64,000 nucleotides of DNA from Scortum barcoo (Eukaryota; Chordata; Actinopteri; Centrarchiformes; Terapontidae). The stretch spans positions 22,204,085 through 22,268,084 of the forward strand of contig CM041546.1 in the NCBI GenBank assembly GCA_023238725.1, read 5' to 3'. The notes below the pieces were generated by a model that worked only from the letters and a program-made list of their open reading frames with translations, was not told the origin of the DNA and did not search any database. Made by a program: the position numbers and the translations under genes. Positions 40,310 through 52,502 of the stretch are shown one piece after another. How positions within the stretch are numbered: the first letter of the stretch is position 1; each line of letters opens with the position of its first letter.

Positions 40310-40882
40310 AAGCACACCTTTGCAATTTTAAATTACTTCTGTAAAAGTTCTTAATTACTTCACATTACTTGCTGATAATGCTGGAGAGTGTAATCTGACC
40401 CCATACTTCAGTCAGAGTAGTCATAGTAGCACAGTTAAATAATACTCAGTTACAAATAAAAATGTGGCATTCAGCATCTAAATAAGGTAAAAGTGCAAAA
40501 GTCATATCAACAAAATATATATATAGTATCAAAAGTTACATTTTAAACAGCAGAATAGATTTAACAAGAGTTTTATTATATTACTAAATATTTTAACAAT
40601 GCATAATGTTGTTGGTGGTTGAGGAGAGGCTATTTTTATCTACTTTACATAGTGTTTCATGTATACCTTATAACCGTGTGATATTTTAAAAACTGATTAT
40701 GTTTTATATGTAAAAACCCTAAAGTAACTAATTAGTAACTATAACTGTTAAAATAATGAAAGGTACCATATTTTTATATGGATATGTAGTTGAGTAGAAG
40801 TATAAAGCAGCAGTAAAGGGAAATACTTCAGGAAATACCTGAACAGGACTTGAATACTTTCTGACATTCAACCACTGACTGC
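40310..40882. mobile_element. eroded teleost interspersed repeat (TAACT...TTCAACCACTG type)
   Basis: Contains AAAGTAACTAATTAGTAACT, then GTAGTTGAGTAGAAGTATAAAGCAGCAG and ends TTCAACCACTG, words that recur in the same order in a very common repeat of fish genomes (known from general experience, not shown by a second copy in this window). AT-rich, with no coding frame. Boundaries are approximate. Confidence 0.45.
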
Positions 40883-43151
40883 TGATTGCAAGGAACTGGC
40901 ATGCTTTAGCTTCTAGGCAGTTAATAAAAGCTTTTACATTTGCTGTTTGATTCTTTTACCAGGACACTCTGCACAAGTACTTAGTTTATATTTCTAGTCT
41001 GTTTGAGCAAAAGAGTGCTACCTACATCACCTCAAGTTTCATCAGCAGAATGAGAATGTAAGAAGACGTCATACTGTTTAAATGACATGTAATCTATAGG
41101 AGATATATGACTCCGAGCATTAAAGATGGAGACAAAACAATAAAAAAGGAGAGAAAAACAAGGACTCGCTATCACAAAAAGTCGCCTGTGCTGACTGACT
41201 GACCGCCCCTCCCTTCATACCGATCCCTGTAGGCATGACGTGAACGTCTGCTACAAAGTTCTACCTCATTAACCGTTTAACAAGACACAACCTCACACCC
41301 CTCCTCACCCACTGAGGGGTTGGGGTTAGGGAGGGTTCTCCAACTGGGAGATGTGAGGTGATCGCCAGGGTCAAAAGTGGAGTGCACCGCAGGGGACAGA
41401 TGGCAAAGACCTGGTCTCATTTTTACACATGGTGCCTGCCACAAAAAAAGCCTTAAACATCAAAGCTTTATTTTTCTCCCCCAAAAACATGGGCTGGATC
41501 CAATATCTACATTAGGTCTCTCATGGGAAAAACAGACAAGTTTGCTTATTTTCTCACCTAAGTGAAGTGTGTTTCCTAGCAGAGAACTAGCCACATAATT
41601 TTTGATCATTGTGGTGGTGTGAGGGTTAAATTACAGAATAATACTGATGTTTTTCGACTGAAGATGCCAACAGTTAGTATGTTGTTCCAGTTGTCTTTAA
41701 ATATTACCATGTCTTGATCAATTACTCAAGGGTTATCTCAAATGTACGGGCACACGCGCACACAGAAACACACACAAAGACTTGAGGGAGGAGTTCATCT
41801 GAGGTGTTCTGCAGGCCTGCGGCATGCACTTTATTTAGATGGGTTCACTGTATCCAGATGAGAGCAGCCACCTTCTGCTCCAGCAGGTGTCTGGGTCACA
41901 TGGCCTCACGTTCTCACACCATCACAAAACTGCACCTGAATGGCTGGCACCGCACAGGCCTCCTAACAGGGTCCGGCTTGTTTTGGCTCTAAAAGGCCAC
42001 AACTGGCCCTCAGAAGCACACAAGCGCCTTTTGAGAGAGATCTGGAATAAATGTGTTCATGAAGACTCCAAAGTGGAGCGCACAAATGACTGTGGTACAA
42101 AGATCATTTTGCTTCAGTAAAAGTACTACATGTGCTTCTGGGTGTGGAAAAAAAAAAAAAGTCAGCTCTGGTATGCAGGCGAGCTAGAATCAAACTAAGG
42201 TGTTAGATGTTGCGATAAAAGGAACTTTTGGATGAAGAAACTGAGAGTTGCATCCAAAATCTCTGGGTGGCATGAGGTCGCTTAGTGTATCATTACATGG
42301 AGGTAAGAGATGCACAGAGCTGTACCTGTCTTGTGCCTACACGCCGCAGTGTTTACTGCTACAAACAAGCGGCAAATTGGGTTGTCATGTATTGGCTGCC
42401 GTTACAACAATGTTCCAAAGCGCAGGATGTGCCAAAGAGCTGCGCAATAACTCAACCACAGGAGTTGCCTCCTCTTCTTTTAACAGAAAACAATGTCTTC
42501 GACGTGATCTGTTATTCCCCGAAAATAATTCTCCACCTTGTCAAGCTCTTTGTAGCTATTCATATGCATATGCATGTGTGCCCTCGTGCTCATTGATGAT
42601 GATAGCCATCCCCACATTGTCCATTACACTTCACTGCTGCCTATTACTGCACCAAGGCAGTACCATCTCTGAAGCCATTAGCTGGTAAACATGTAAACTA
42701 CATGTGACCTCTGCCTACAGATACCTATTAGTTATGACTCCTGCTGGTGACAGCTGTTTATACAGCTAAGGCCGCTGCTCCTGAGACCTGGCCTCAGTCC
42801 AAATAAAATAATATCCTGTTAAGGAGAAGTCAGCCAAGATGTAATACAAGTGCATAACTAGAGGGGGAAAAAGAGTGAAGGAATCTGAGTAATGTTAATG
42901 GACTTCTTTTTCTTTAAAAGCTTTATACTTCTCTCTCTAGTGTTTGTCTCTACCACAGCCTCGTTCCATTGTCTGGACCCTAAAACTAGATTAGTGAGAA
43001 ACCCTGACGGAGAGAGAAAAGTCAAAAGCAGACACCACAATTGATGTCCTGTTTGACAAAGTGCAACATAAAAATGTGCTGCGTTAAAATCAGAACATAG
43101 CTTTACAAATTTCCCCCACAATTAGACTTCCACTCTCTCTTTTTACAGTCA

Positions 43152-43171
43152 GTGTGTGTGTGTGTGTGTGT
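43152..43171. repeat. GT microsatellite
   Basis: (GT)10 in rspo2 intron 2. Confidence 0.8.
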
Positions 43172-43525
43172 CTACATGCATGGCGTGCAGCCAAAGAGAA
43201 ACACAAAAACATAGACAGGCTTAAGTCAACAGAGACAACAACAAGACAAACAACAACAAAGACCACAACCACACCACAGCTGGGTCAGACATGTGCTGTA
43301 TCACACTGAACAGGGCTGGGCCCATTCTGGTGGATATTTGGCCCAGAGGTGGACAAACATGTCTTGGTTTAGGAGAGCTAAGTTCAACTTAGATGCACTC
43401 AGTGGCAGGTGAACAGAAAGCATCAATGTGTCAATGTGCAGGTTTGTTCAGCCGCAAAGGATCAAAATTTAGAGAGGGGTGTCCAGTGAAAACATTGCCA
43501 TGGTAACCAATAATGTTTTTTTTTC

Positions 43526-43543
43526 TTATCGATATATCGATAA
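43526..43543. repeat. 18-bp perfect palindrome
   Basis: TTATCGATATATCGATAA reads the same on both strands and contains two overlapping-type TATCGATA octamers. No function is assigned. Confidence 0.6.
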
Positions 43544-45581
43544 AAACAGAAAAAGCTCATTCATTAACCTACATATGGGTGACAAATTAAAGGAACATTG
43601 GCATCTTGGTAAGGTAACAGAGATCTGATGATTCTAAAGCCTTTTATTTACTTCACACACTTGTCAAACAGTTCAGTGACCCCGCTACCCGTTTGCTCAG
43701 GTTTTTCCTTTGATTTGTCATCCATCTGTATTTCCCTTACGCAACCCAGCTGCAACAACCGTGGAAGCGGACGTCAAGCAGTAACTGGATTGACAAGAAG
43801 TCGTATCCGCCCACAAAAGGCTGATTGTGAGAGGCGTCTGCGAGGCGGACGTTCAGTCCTCAGACTGCATCAAAATCCAAGTGAACTGGCGGACCCTAAC
43901 ACCAACAACTCTATCCTACTTCAATTCATATTCTTTAGATGAATGATCATCAGACGAGTCGGTGTCACTAACTGTGTCAAGCCCACTGAGGTTTACATGT
44001 TACATTTAACGTTAGTGGATAAAGTGCCAAATATTTCCCCACAGGAGCTGGTGGAGGCCAGACCACTAAAAAGAGAGTCAATATTGGACTTACATTTGTC
44101 ACATGGCCAGAAACACCACTCCTAATGAATGCTAATGTTGCTCTTTATCATTAGATGTATAAATAAGCAACCTTCAGTTAACAAGTTTCCCATACAGACT
44201 TTATGAGATGATGATATGTCATAGTTGTGTTTAGCTTGCATCCGCTGCCTTGCATCCTCCTGTCACTTCTCATCTCTTTGCTCCCTCTATTCTGACCGCA
44301 TAAATCTTCAAGGGATGACCCTCTTAACATCTCACATGCACGCTACGCACTTTCTGTCTTCCACTCTCTCCACAGAGGGAGTCAGAGAGACAATGAGCTC
44401 AACGTTGAGGCCCAGTAATGACTCCCAGCCTTGTTCCTGATTAAAAACACACCGGGTGCTTCTGCACTCCGCAGGCAGCTATGAGGCCTTCCCCTTCTCG
44501 CACCACGAGGCACGAGAGCGAGGAGATAGAAGCGCAAGCCAGCCCCGAAGAAAAAAATCTAGTGTAAACCTTACCCACTGCAGCATTCGCAGCTCTTGTC
44601 CCAACTAGTCCAAGCCTAATTCCACAGGCAAGTCTTCATTTAGTCTATCGGTGCCCAATTACCAACATTTACCCCAACTTCAGCCAAAACCATAACAGCG
44701 GCGGCCTGCAGTCCCTGGCTCAGATACAGCAAAGGGGGGGCTAAGATATCCTGTCACATATTTATTTGCACGCCTTTTTAAGTGTATTGGGTTTATGTTT
44801 CACACAACTTCATCATCATATTGGCAGAAAATTGTGTACCAGCTGTCCACATATTATCAAGTCTCCAAGTACTGAAGTATATCAATGCTGCAGACTTTGG
44901 ACACAGCGTGTCAGACAGGCAGTAGGCGACAGCGGGGGCTGCTGCACCTTTACCTTTACCTCTCCACGTCCATACATGGGCCGCCAAATTACAGGCGAGC
45001 TCTGCAAAGAGACTCTTTATTGCATCTGACCAGCTCACTTCCTCTCCATACCAAAGGCATTGCATGCTGAGCGTTATTTTGATGTGGCGTGTAAGCATAA
45101 TTAGAGGTCCCATAAAAGCGGGGAGAGGAGGGGGAAAAAAAAAGAGAAGCCTTGTCCATCTGTCGAGTGTTAAGGGGTGGGCACGGGGGCAGCCATCAGA
45201 GCTCTGTGCTTCGCTGCTGTTAGAGAGGCAGCCATTGGAGCAAGCATCGATGCAAACGGCCTTTAGCGCCAACCTCGAGTCAGTGTGTGTGTGTTTGTTT
45301 CTGCACAGGTTGGTGTATTTTCTCAAGGGGCCTTGTTGAGTTTCAGGTTTCCAGGCCTTGCGGATCGATGCAAAGTAGGTACTAGTCGGCACGCACACTG
45401 ACACAGCAAACGAGAGCCGCGGCCTTTTCAAGAAACATTAGACATTCAGCCTCCCTCCAAGGTCTCATGGATCCCTAAATCTGTACAGCTACTCTGCACG
45501 TTCGGGGCAGTTGGGAAATCAAATGTGTAAAGCATGTCAGATAGGCTCAGAAAACAAGGTGCATGCCAAAAGGTACTTTAA

Positions 45582-46105
45582 GGAAATACGCTCATTAATT
45601 TTCTTGTAGAGTTAGATGAGAAGATCGATACCACTTTCATGCCTGTGTGGTAAATATGAAGCTGCCACCAGCAGCCGGTGAGTGTAGCGTAAAGAGCTGA
45701 AATAGCTAGCGTGGCTCAGGCCGAAGAGAGCAACTCCGAAGTTCACGAATAAATACAATGTTTTATCCATACAAAAAAAAAAAACAAGAGCAATTTGCAG
45801 TTTTACGTACAGATATGTGCTGGACTATTTCTTGGTGAGGACCAGTAACTTCTTGGAGTCTCCGCTGGTTGCCTGGCAACTGCTCCTAGCCAAGAAACAG
45901 TAAAATGAACAAATTGTTGTCTTTACACTGCGAATTACACTTTAGCATTAAAATAACTAGTTTGACTATGAGGTGGTACTAACAGGATTTCATTAACGTT
46001 GGACAGAGGTGAGGTTAGGCTAGCTGTTTCCTCCTGCTATCAGTCTTTATGCTAAGCTAAGCTAAACTAAGCAGCTTGTTTCTCCAGCTACATATTAACT
46101 ACACT
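45582..46105. mobile_element. AGCTAAGCTAA-type foldback repeat, copy 3
   Basis: The left arm (45582-45720) reads GGAAATACGCTCATT, GAGAAGATCGATACCACTTTC, AATATGAAGCTG and ATAGCTAGCGTGGCTC. The right arm (46013-46105) reads GGCTAGCTGTTTCCTCC, CTTTATGCTAAGCTAAGC and CCAGCTACATATTAACT, the reverse-complement orientation of the same family. The 290 bp between include an A run. This is the clearest two-armed copy in the window. Confidence 0.7.
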
Positions 46106-46115
46106 TGGTTTCTAT

Positions 46116-47026
46116 GGAGCCCCTAAAGGGACGTGAAAAAAAAAAACTTTACTTCAGGACATAGTTACCATACTCTTTCAGGTACGCTGGTTTCAGTTTC
46201 CAGAGCTGGCAAAAGACCATTACGCTGAAGTTAGCTTCAGAGATTCACGGTTGGCAGTTAAGGGGAAAGTTAACTGAACATGCTTACCTACTGTTCATTG
46301 ATTGTCCATTGATTTTTGTACCTCTTATTGATGTAAAATACTTTTAGGCAGGTTTGAAAACTCTTAAGTATAGTGGTTTCTGATCTAGACCCGGTCCAAT
46401 GCTAGATGTGAAAAAAGACAGTGAAATGTGCATTTATTGCATTTTCACAAATACAATACAGGTTATCAAAACTAATAGACCTACTAGTAGACCTATTTCT
46501 TTTGTATAACCTTTATTGACAAATATAATGTTTGATGTAAAATGCCCAAAATGATTTTACATCAATAAGAAGTACAAAAACGGACAACCAATGGACAAAC
46601 AGTCGGTCAAAGTGTTCAGTTGTTTTTCTCTTAACTTCCCCCTTAACTGCCGCGTTGGAAGCTGTGAATCTGAAGCTAACATCAGCGTCGTCTAAAGACA
46701 ATGAGGCAGAGGTCGATATTTTCACTTTCCAGAAAACCTGAAATATACCTGATAGTATCATCAACCAACTAAAAGATGATAAGGTAATTATACCTCTGTT
46801 AACTCCCTGCATGCTCTGGAGGTAAAATGTAAACTTTCTCGTGAGCACGCAAAACTTTTTCATGAGCTCACAAATGTTTTTCATGAGCACATGAAACTTT
46901 CTTGTGAGCACGTAAAACTTTCTCATGGGCACAGGAAAATTTCTGGTGCGCACTAGATAGTTTCCCATGTGCACGAGAATTTTGAGGGTTTTTGGGTTTT
47001 TTTGTTAATGTCCCTTTAGGGGCTCC
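46116..47026. mobile_element. DNA-transposon-like element with 17-bp perfect terminal inverted repeats
   Basis: GGAGCCCCTAAAGGGAC (46116-46132) is matched exactly by its reverse complement at 47010-47026, and both are followed inward by A-rich sequence. The element is 911 bp and contains a degenerate 20-22-bp minisatellite near its right end. No transposase frame and no clear target duplication are seen, though GGTTTCT occurs just outside each end. It directly follows foldback copy 3. Confidence 0.65.
46834..46980 (+). repeat. degenerate 20-22-bp minisatellite, about 7 units
   Basis: Units of the form CTTTCTCGTGAGCACGCAAAA, each with a short dyad (GTGAGCAC, CATGAGCACATG, GTGCGCAC) followed by an A-rich and pyrimidine-rich spacer. 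Read on the minus strand it gives the repetitive frame with VLTRKF-like units seen across 46513-46974, which is therefore not a gene. Confidence 0.75.
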
Positions 47027-47053
47027 GTGAGGTTTCTCACCTAGCTCTTGGTT

Positions 47054-47072
47054 AAAAAAAAAAAAAAAAAAA
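47054..47072. repeat. poly(A) tract
   Basis: Nineteen A residues, 28 bp right of the 911-bp inverted-repeat element. Confidence 0.85.
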
Positions 47073-48641
47073 GTGGACAAAGTGTATTTCTCCAAATGTG
47101 CAAGATTAAGTTTGATTGTGTTCCTTTTTTGTGTAAACTGCAAATGGGAAATTGGTCATTTTTAACAGTTCCCATAATGAAATTCACTGGGGAAAAAACA
47201 CAATGGATACCCATTGTATCCACGTCATTAACTCTACAACAGCTCTTCACTGAATTCTTTTAAATGTGTGTATTAGTAATGTGAGAGGTAAGTAGTCTGG
47301 AAGTGCATTTTGGTGTAAGCCTGGGGGGCTCCATCTCCGGCTCTGGGCAGCTCTCCTACCTGTGAAGCCCTCGTATGAGTCATTTTTTCAAAAAATGCTC
47401 CTTTTGTGTTGTTGTTTTATGTGTGGCACTTAGAAATGATTCCCACATTAGAATTTTTATGGCCCAATAAACTTGAGAGAATCGGACCCAACTGGCTGGT
47501 CATATTTAGTAGCTTTATAAGGAAACATTATTAAGGTGTAATTGCTGCGGGGGAGTGCGCAATTGGGGGAACGGGCATAGGTGAGGGTTACAAAATCTCC
47601 CTTGCGCTCTGGAGGGACACTGCCGTTTTTGTCCGCTGCTCTGGAGTTTCCAATCACCATGAGGAAATATGGAGTGTATTATGAGATTTTATATAATAAG
47701 TTCATTTTATTTCACATTTCCGAAAAAATGAACTTTTACAGTGTGGTAAAATGTAGCCTGGAATAAAACCATCTGGTTGGCGTTTAGCTTTGCCAGCATA
47801 TGGAGTCTGATGACAGTGATTGAGGGTGAAAGAGAAGATCCCTCTGAGTGGATTCCCCCCTGAAAAAGGAGGAATCTGCTCACATGTTTTCTCACTGCAA
47901 TGTGATGGGTGGAAGTGTGCAGAAGTGTTACAAAACAAGATTTTTCTCATCCATGTGAAATGGATCCTGCTCTTACAGGGGGCAACACCCAAAGAGCTGA
48001 ACAGATGACTATGACTCCCTCATCCCAACTTCATGCCTCACTCAGCTCCTAATACATAAATGCGGAATAAAAAAATCACTATGCTGATTTACATTCATTA
48101 GGTTTACATTATTATTTTTAGAGTTTTTTTTCTGTGGGAAAACAAAGAAAAAGCGAAACAGATCATCCCTGCTTTGTCACGTGGTGCCTGAAAGAATCTC
48201 TGTCTGTTCCTCTCTCCCCAGCAGAAAGTTCATGCCACTGCATGTTTTTTCCTCTGCTGGGGTTTTCGGCAGTGTAGCATGGCATGAGCGCACTGAGGAG
48301 CCTTTCACCAGCTTCATCTGATACCGCTGTGACTCGGAGCAGGAGCTGCGCTACAGGCCAGGATCGACATGCATGGGTTAGTAGGTCAAACAAGGAGCTA
48401 GTCTTTCGACAGAGTTCGGGAGGCTGGGTCAGACTAATGTGATTTATCAATACAGCACATAAGTGAATCATTGTCCTTAATGGCCATGATAACCCTTGAG
48501 ACAGACAGCGGATGTGATTGGTCGACGGGCTGGGGGCGGGTGAGGGTGAAGGGGGTGTATGCTCTGTGCTGGACATGATGTCTTGATCAGAGCAGCAGGA
48601 ACATGCACCTGCAAAGAGTCTATGAATCTGCCTGCATTTAT

Positions 48642-48642
<1 letters not shown>

Positions 48643-48684
<42 letters not shown>
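48643..48684. repeat. compound CT/CA microsatellite
   Basis: (CT)6-7 passing directly into (CA)15 in rspo2 intron 2. Confidence 0.9.
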
Positions 48685-48686
<2 letters not shown>

Positions 48687-50986
48687 TTTACACTTATCGA
48701 GGCTTGGCTGATGGGGCCTGGGAGAGAAAAGACAGAGCTCTGTTCCTTGACGGCAGAGCTCCGGCTCAGGTCAAGACTCGGCTCGCTGTAATCCCTCTCA
48801 GGTGATGCTGTTCACATTCAGCCGTTTCCAGTTGATCTGCTTAAATACGCCTTCCTCATCCCCTAAAAAAACCCCACCTCCCCTCAAGCAGCACCTCCTC
48901 TAAGGAGGACGAGGGGGGGGTGACTCCAGGCCGTCAAATCTCAGATCATTCCTCAGCCTCTCCTTTCAGTGATCGATCCGGGTGCCTCGCATGAATCAAA
49001 TAAACAAACCGCTTCTGTTTTATGGAGTGAAAAAAGTCAGGACGCAAGGCTCACACCACCTGGATCGGGGTGGCATCATGTGAGAAAGCCTTGTTAACAG
49101 ACGTGCCATCTGCAGGGCTTTTTCACTTTTTCCAAAGGCGAGAGTGGCACTGCTGGTTAAAAAGCAGCCTCTTGGAGCGCTCCCTCTCCTCACTAGGCAC
49201 TTAATCAGCGTATTATATTGCGCCGAAGTGCCGCGTTCCAACATTAACACTTACACCCACAAACCTGGGACTTTGTGTGAGCTTTCAGCACGCCGAAGGC
49301 CTGATTTCCTCCAGCTCAGAGAGAGGGAGACAGTTCACTGTGTTTGAGCTGCTTTTGACGTGTCCAAACACTGTATTGTGCTGCGCTGAGAGTTTGATTT
49401 CGAAATCATTTTTCAAATTATCTTCTTTACTGCTTTATTAACGACGAACTGAAACCATGAGTCTAATACCTGCGTGTATCAAGTTCCCTCACTTTTAATG
49501 GGATTCTTTGTTGAGTGAAGGGCATATCCAGCCACAAATCATGACTGTTTTCTGTGTATTTTGGCATCAAAAACTCAGACACACACACACACACACCCAC
49601 CCCTGTAGCGGCCTGTCATCAGTGGTACAAAATGTCATGCCTCTCTGACCTCACTCCCCTCCACCCTGCTGGACTGCACTGGTCTCATCTAATCAGGTTT
49701 GTCCTTCAAAACATCTGGGAACGCTGTTAAAGTAACGGATTACACAGGCGAATATGATCCGAAACATGCCGCGGTCCGCTGGGAATTCAAATTTGGGATT
49801 TCTGGGCAGGCGCAGAAGGGTTAACGGTATCACATGGCAACTTTTCACCACTTCTGACTGCTATTACCTATTCATTACCTGTTTAAACATCTTAGGGCCC
49901 CACTGTGTACCTCTGTTCCTCCAGGCAGCATCGCTACTCCAGCCTGATTTTATGTAGTCAGCAGGTGGCATCATTAGCCAGAGAATAAAAATGAAAAGTA
50001 ATACCCTTGTGTCGAGATATGATATCATAGAGGGGCTCGTTGGCACCATTTCCCTGCTTCCAGTGGGCAGGATAGGGGGTAAGGAGGTGTAAATTTAATA
50101 TGTTTTGTCATGTGTTTTACATGAAAAAAAATCTATATGTACAATTTACCATAGCCAAATGGGAGGCTGGGCCATGCAATGCAGTGAGTGAGCGAGGCAA
50201 GATCAGCCCAGAAACCACACAGAGATCCGAATCTTGTCTCTGCTCACAGATCTCAGAGTCATGTACGCCATGGCTGTTTTTCTCCCCGACATCCCCTAAT
50301 TATGATGGCATCTCAATCCATCCATCATCTTACACCTCACTTGGTCGTATGTGGCTGCATGCACGGAGTCTATTAATGGCCAAAAACTCTTTCTTTTTTT
50401 TTCTTTCCACGCGCGTAGAAGCGAAAGAGACATTTTGTTAAGTGACGTTTTGCGTTACGCCCAGGGAGCTGAGTGAGGCTAAAAAAGAAAATTTAAAAAA
50501 CTGAGTTTATCAAGAGACGTGTCTGGGTCTCAACACTCCTGAACGGTTCGGATAGCTCCCCGTGCATGCCAGACGGGCCTGTGTGTGTGAAGCTGTCACA
50601 GGAACCTCGAGGGCTAGAAAAATATTCAAGCATTTCTGGGCCTATTGGACAATGATCTCTTACACATGCTTCTTTCAATATAACCGTGATAAATAAAGGA
50701 AGGAAGCAAATACCGAAAACTTGGCTGGCGGCCGCCACCACTTGCTAGAATGGCACTTTTGGCCCAAAGTGCTGACCCCCCCCCCCCTCAAACACACACA
50801 CATACACTTTCAGCATTACTATAAAACCTGTACATATTTGCATGGGATTAGTTTGACAAGTGTAACATCCGCTCTGAGAGCTGGTAACAATGTGTAGCTT
50901 ATAGTGTTTGGCCTAAAGCTGTTCTTGAGGTCAAATGTGTAAGTTAACCTCTTGATCTCACCCCCCCTCCTTCTTTCTCACACTGA

Positions 50987-51022
<36 letters not shown>
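50987..51022. repeat. compound CT/CA microsatellite
   Basis: (CT)9-10 followed by (CA)9 in rspo2 intron 2. Confidence 0.85.
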
Positions 51023-51839
51023 GATAGAGAGGCACCCAAAGACAAATATTAAAACTGGATTTTGTGGCTGGACCGTCCTAAAAAGCAGTTCCTGACAAAC
51101 ATCATACTAAGAAAGAAAATTACACTCTATCTCCTGTGCGCTATCTGGGATCACACACTGGTCCCTCAGAGCGAGAAACACACAGAGGAGCTGGGAGACG
51201 TGTGTGTGCCAGTACCCCGCAGTGATTGCCTGATTATTTGCAGATGGGCAGTGGAGGGCTCACAGAGTGTGGAGGTTCCCCCTTGGCACGCAGCGCATAT
51301 GATTAAATCTGTGATTGCCTTACAATTTACAAGACCCAAGACCCCCCCTGCCCCCTTTCCTCTCCTCCTCTAGCCTGACTTTAAATGAGTTTTTCTACTG
51401 TACCAGCACAATGCGCGGTGCTCGCCCCCCCCCCTTCCTGCGCACGGCTCGGACCGCGTCTCCCCCCGTGGTCACCCCCGGAGGATCTCTGGAGCTGTGT
51501 TATGTCGCAAGGTCCCGAGGAGGGCTCGCTTTCCTAATCCCACTGTCCCCCCATTCATTCAGAGCGCAGAGCAGTGTTTACAAAGGAGCTGATCCCCTCC
51601 CCGACTCATGCGCCTCCGCCGAGCTGATTGTTATGCGGGCTTCCTACCAACTGTTCAAAGTGGTTATGAGATCAATTAAAACCAGCTTAGGGGGGGGCTG
51701 GAGTGGAGATGTGCGATTCATAAGTCAGGCAAAGGGGATTCCGTATCTATTCATTAAACAACTCCAACAATACGACCCTCTCCGCTCCCCTCCTCTAAGC
51801 CGCCAGCTCTCTATAGACCGATCCGCGCCGGCAGCTTTT

Positions 51840-52190
51840 TAGCAGTTTCACATGTAAATAATATAGGGAGCCCTTTGTTGGGGCCACAGCATCGGGAAGT
51901 GGCGTTAATAGCCCGTCTGACAGCGCGCTTTAAATACGATTAGCCAATCCACTGACGCAACATGCCTTCACATTAATTTCGGAGAGCCACACGCGTGGCC
52001 AATTTGGCGCACATTTTACGCATTAGCTACCGGCCCTGAAATCCTTACATAATGCTGAAAATCTTCTCTCAAGACGCTGATAAATTACATCAGATGCTGC
52101 AAGACTCGGTTACGACTAGGATTATCATTCTCTCTCCGCGTGGATTTCTGGAATGGTCCTGGATTACAGTCTCGGCTCTCACCTGTGCGT
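51840..52190. promoter_or_regulatory. candidate regulatory block next to the rspo2 signal-peptide exon
   Basis: A non-repetitive stretch of even composition within 600 bp of exon 2, on its intron side. It includes GATTAGCCAATCC (ATTA and CCAAT words), TTCACATTAATTTC, GATAAATTACATCAG and CTTTAAATACG. Such density of homeodomain-type motifs without repeats or coding potential is typical of conserved enhancers, but this is a motif impression only. Confidence 0.25.
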
Positions 52191-52260
52191 CTTAAAAATC
52201 AGTGTTAGATGTTCCCTTTTTAGTGTGCTCACTGTGGATGGACCTACAGAGGATATATGT

Positions 52261-52285
52261 ACACACACACACACACACACACACA
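52261..52285. repeat. CA microsatellite
   Basis: (AC)12, only about 115 bp from the rspo2 exon 2 donor, on the intron side. Confidence 0.9.
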
Positions 52286-52401
52286 GCAGTCAGTGAGTTA
52301 GACTTGTTTAGGATCGCTGCCTCCCGTGACCCACACAAACTCTCTCGCCATCTGTTAAAGTCTCTCTCTGGATGCTGCTCTCTGACCTGCGGGCTCGTTA
52401 C

Positions 52402-52501
52402 CTCTTTTGTTTCTCCTCCAGCGGTGCGACGGCGCCTGACAGTTGCTGTACTCCATACAGTTCAAAACGATCAGGGCAAAGGAGAAGAGTCGAAACTGCA
52501 T
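52402..52501 (-). CDS. rspo2: rspo2 first coding exon: start codon and signal peptide
   Basis: Encodes residues 1-33 plus the first base of codon 34. The ATG is the complement of 52499-52501. The peptide opens MQFRLFSFALIVLNC, a hydrophobic secretory signal almost the same as that known for tetrapod RSPO2, then a short mature N-terminus ending in the basic RWRRNKR, which is typical of R-spondins just before the first furin-like repeat and resembles a furin-type cleavage site. The donor is AAAAGAG|GTAACG, with exon end at 52402. The base before the ATG completes CAG, so a splice acceptor directly at the start codon cannot be excluded; otherwise the exon continues upstream as 5' UTR. The start is chosen by homology and because it is the only ATG that gives a signal peptide in frame. 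Confidence 0.93.
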
Positions 52502-52502
52502 C

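Larger units (their letters stand above)
28048..52401 (-). other. rspo2: rspo2 intron 2 (24.4 kb)
   Basis: Runs from the GTAACG donor after the signal-peptide exon to the tcctgcag acceptor before exon 3. It carries the mobile-element remnants listed separately at 32.1-32.5, 35.3-37.2, 40.3-40.9 and 45.6-47.0 kb. Open frames of 103-212 codons here (such as 34238-34771, 44793-45431 and 48163-48681) have no recognisable domains and overlap on both strands, so they are treated as chance frames. The end nearest exon 2 (51400-52200) is GC-richer and may be regulatory. Confidence 0.85.
18224..52501 (-). other. rspo2: rspo2 locus, coding exons 2-5 (terminal exon missing)
   Basis: Span of the visible rspo2 coding region. 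Four exons at 52402-52501, 27859-28047, 18703-18846 and 18224-18412 splice with GT-AG introns; every junction falls after the first base of a codon, so all are in the same phase. They give a continuous 207-residue reading frame: signal peptide, basic stretch, two furin-like cysteine-rich repeats and a TSP1 domain, the R-spondin order. The C-terminal basic tail (about 35-40 residues in vertebrate RSPO2) is absent. RSPO2 is chosen over RSPO1, 3 and 4 because of the CRIENC motif in repeat 2, the EGCEVGQWSEWG start and IVKKP and CPTIAESR motifs of the TSP1 domain, and the eif3e neighbour. Known family role: secreted ligand that bridges LGR4/5/6 and ZNRF3/RNF43 and so stabilises Frizzled/LRP6 Wnt receptors. 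Confidence 0.95.

Noticed and set aside
44793..45431. 212-codon open frame on the minus strand
   Set aside because: No domain, mixed with competing frames on the plus strand, and no splice signals that would make it an exon of rspo2.
46513..46974. 153-codon open frame with repeated VLTRKF-like units
   Set aside because: The apparent protein repeat is the translation of the 20-22-bp minisatellite inside a mobile element.
48163..48681. 172-codon open frame on the minus strand
   Set aside because: Begins inside the CA/CT microsatellite (VCVCVCV start) and has no domain.
51315..51842. 175-codon open frame on the plus strand
   Set aside because: Explained by GC-rich, stop-poor sequence near the rspo2 5' end; proline/serine-rich with no domain.
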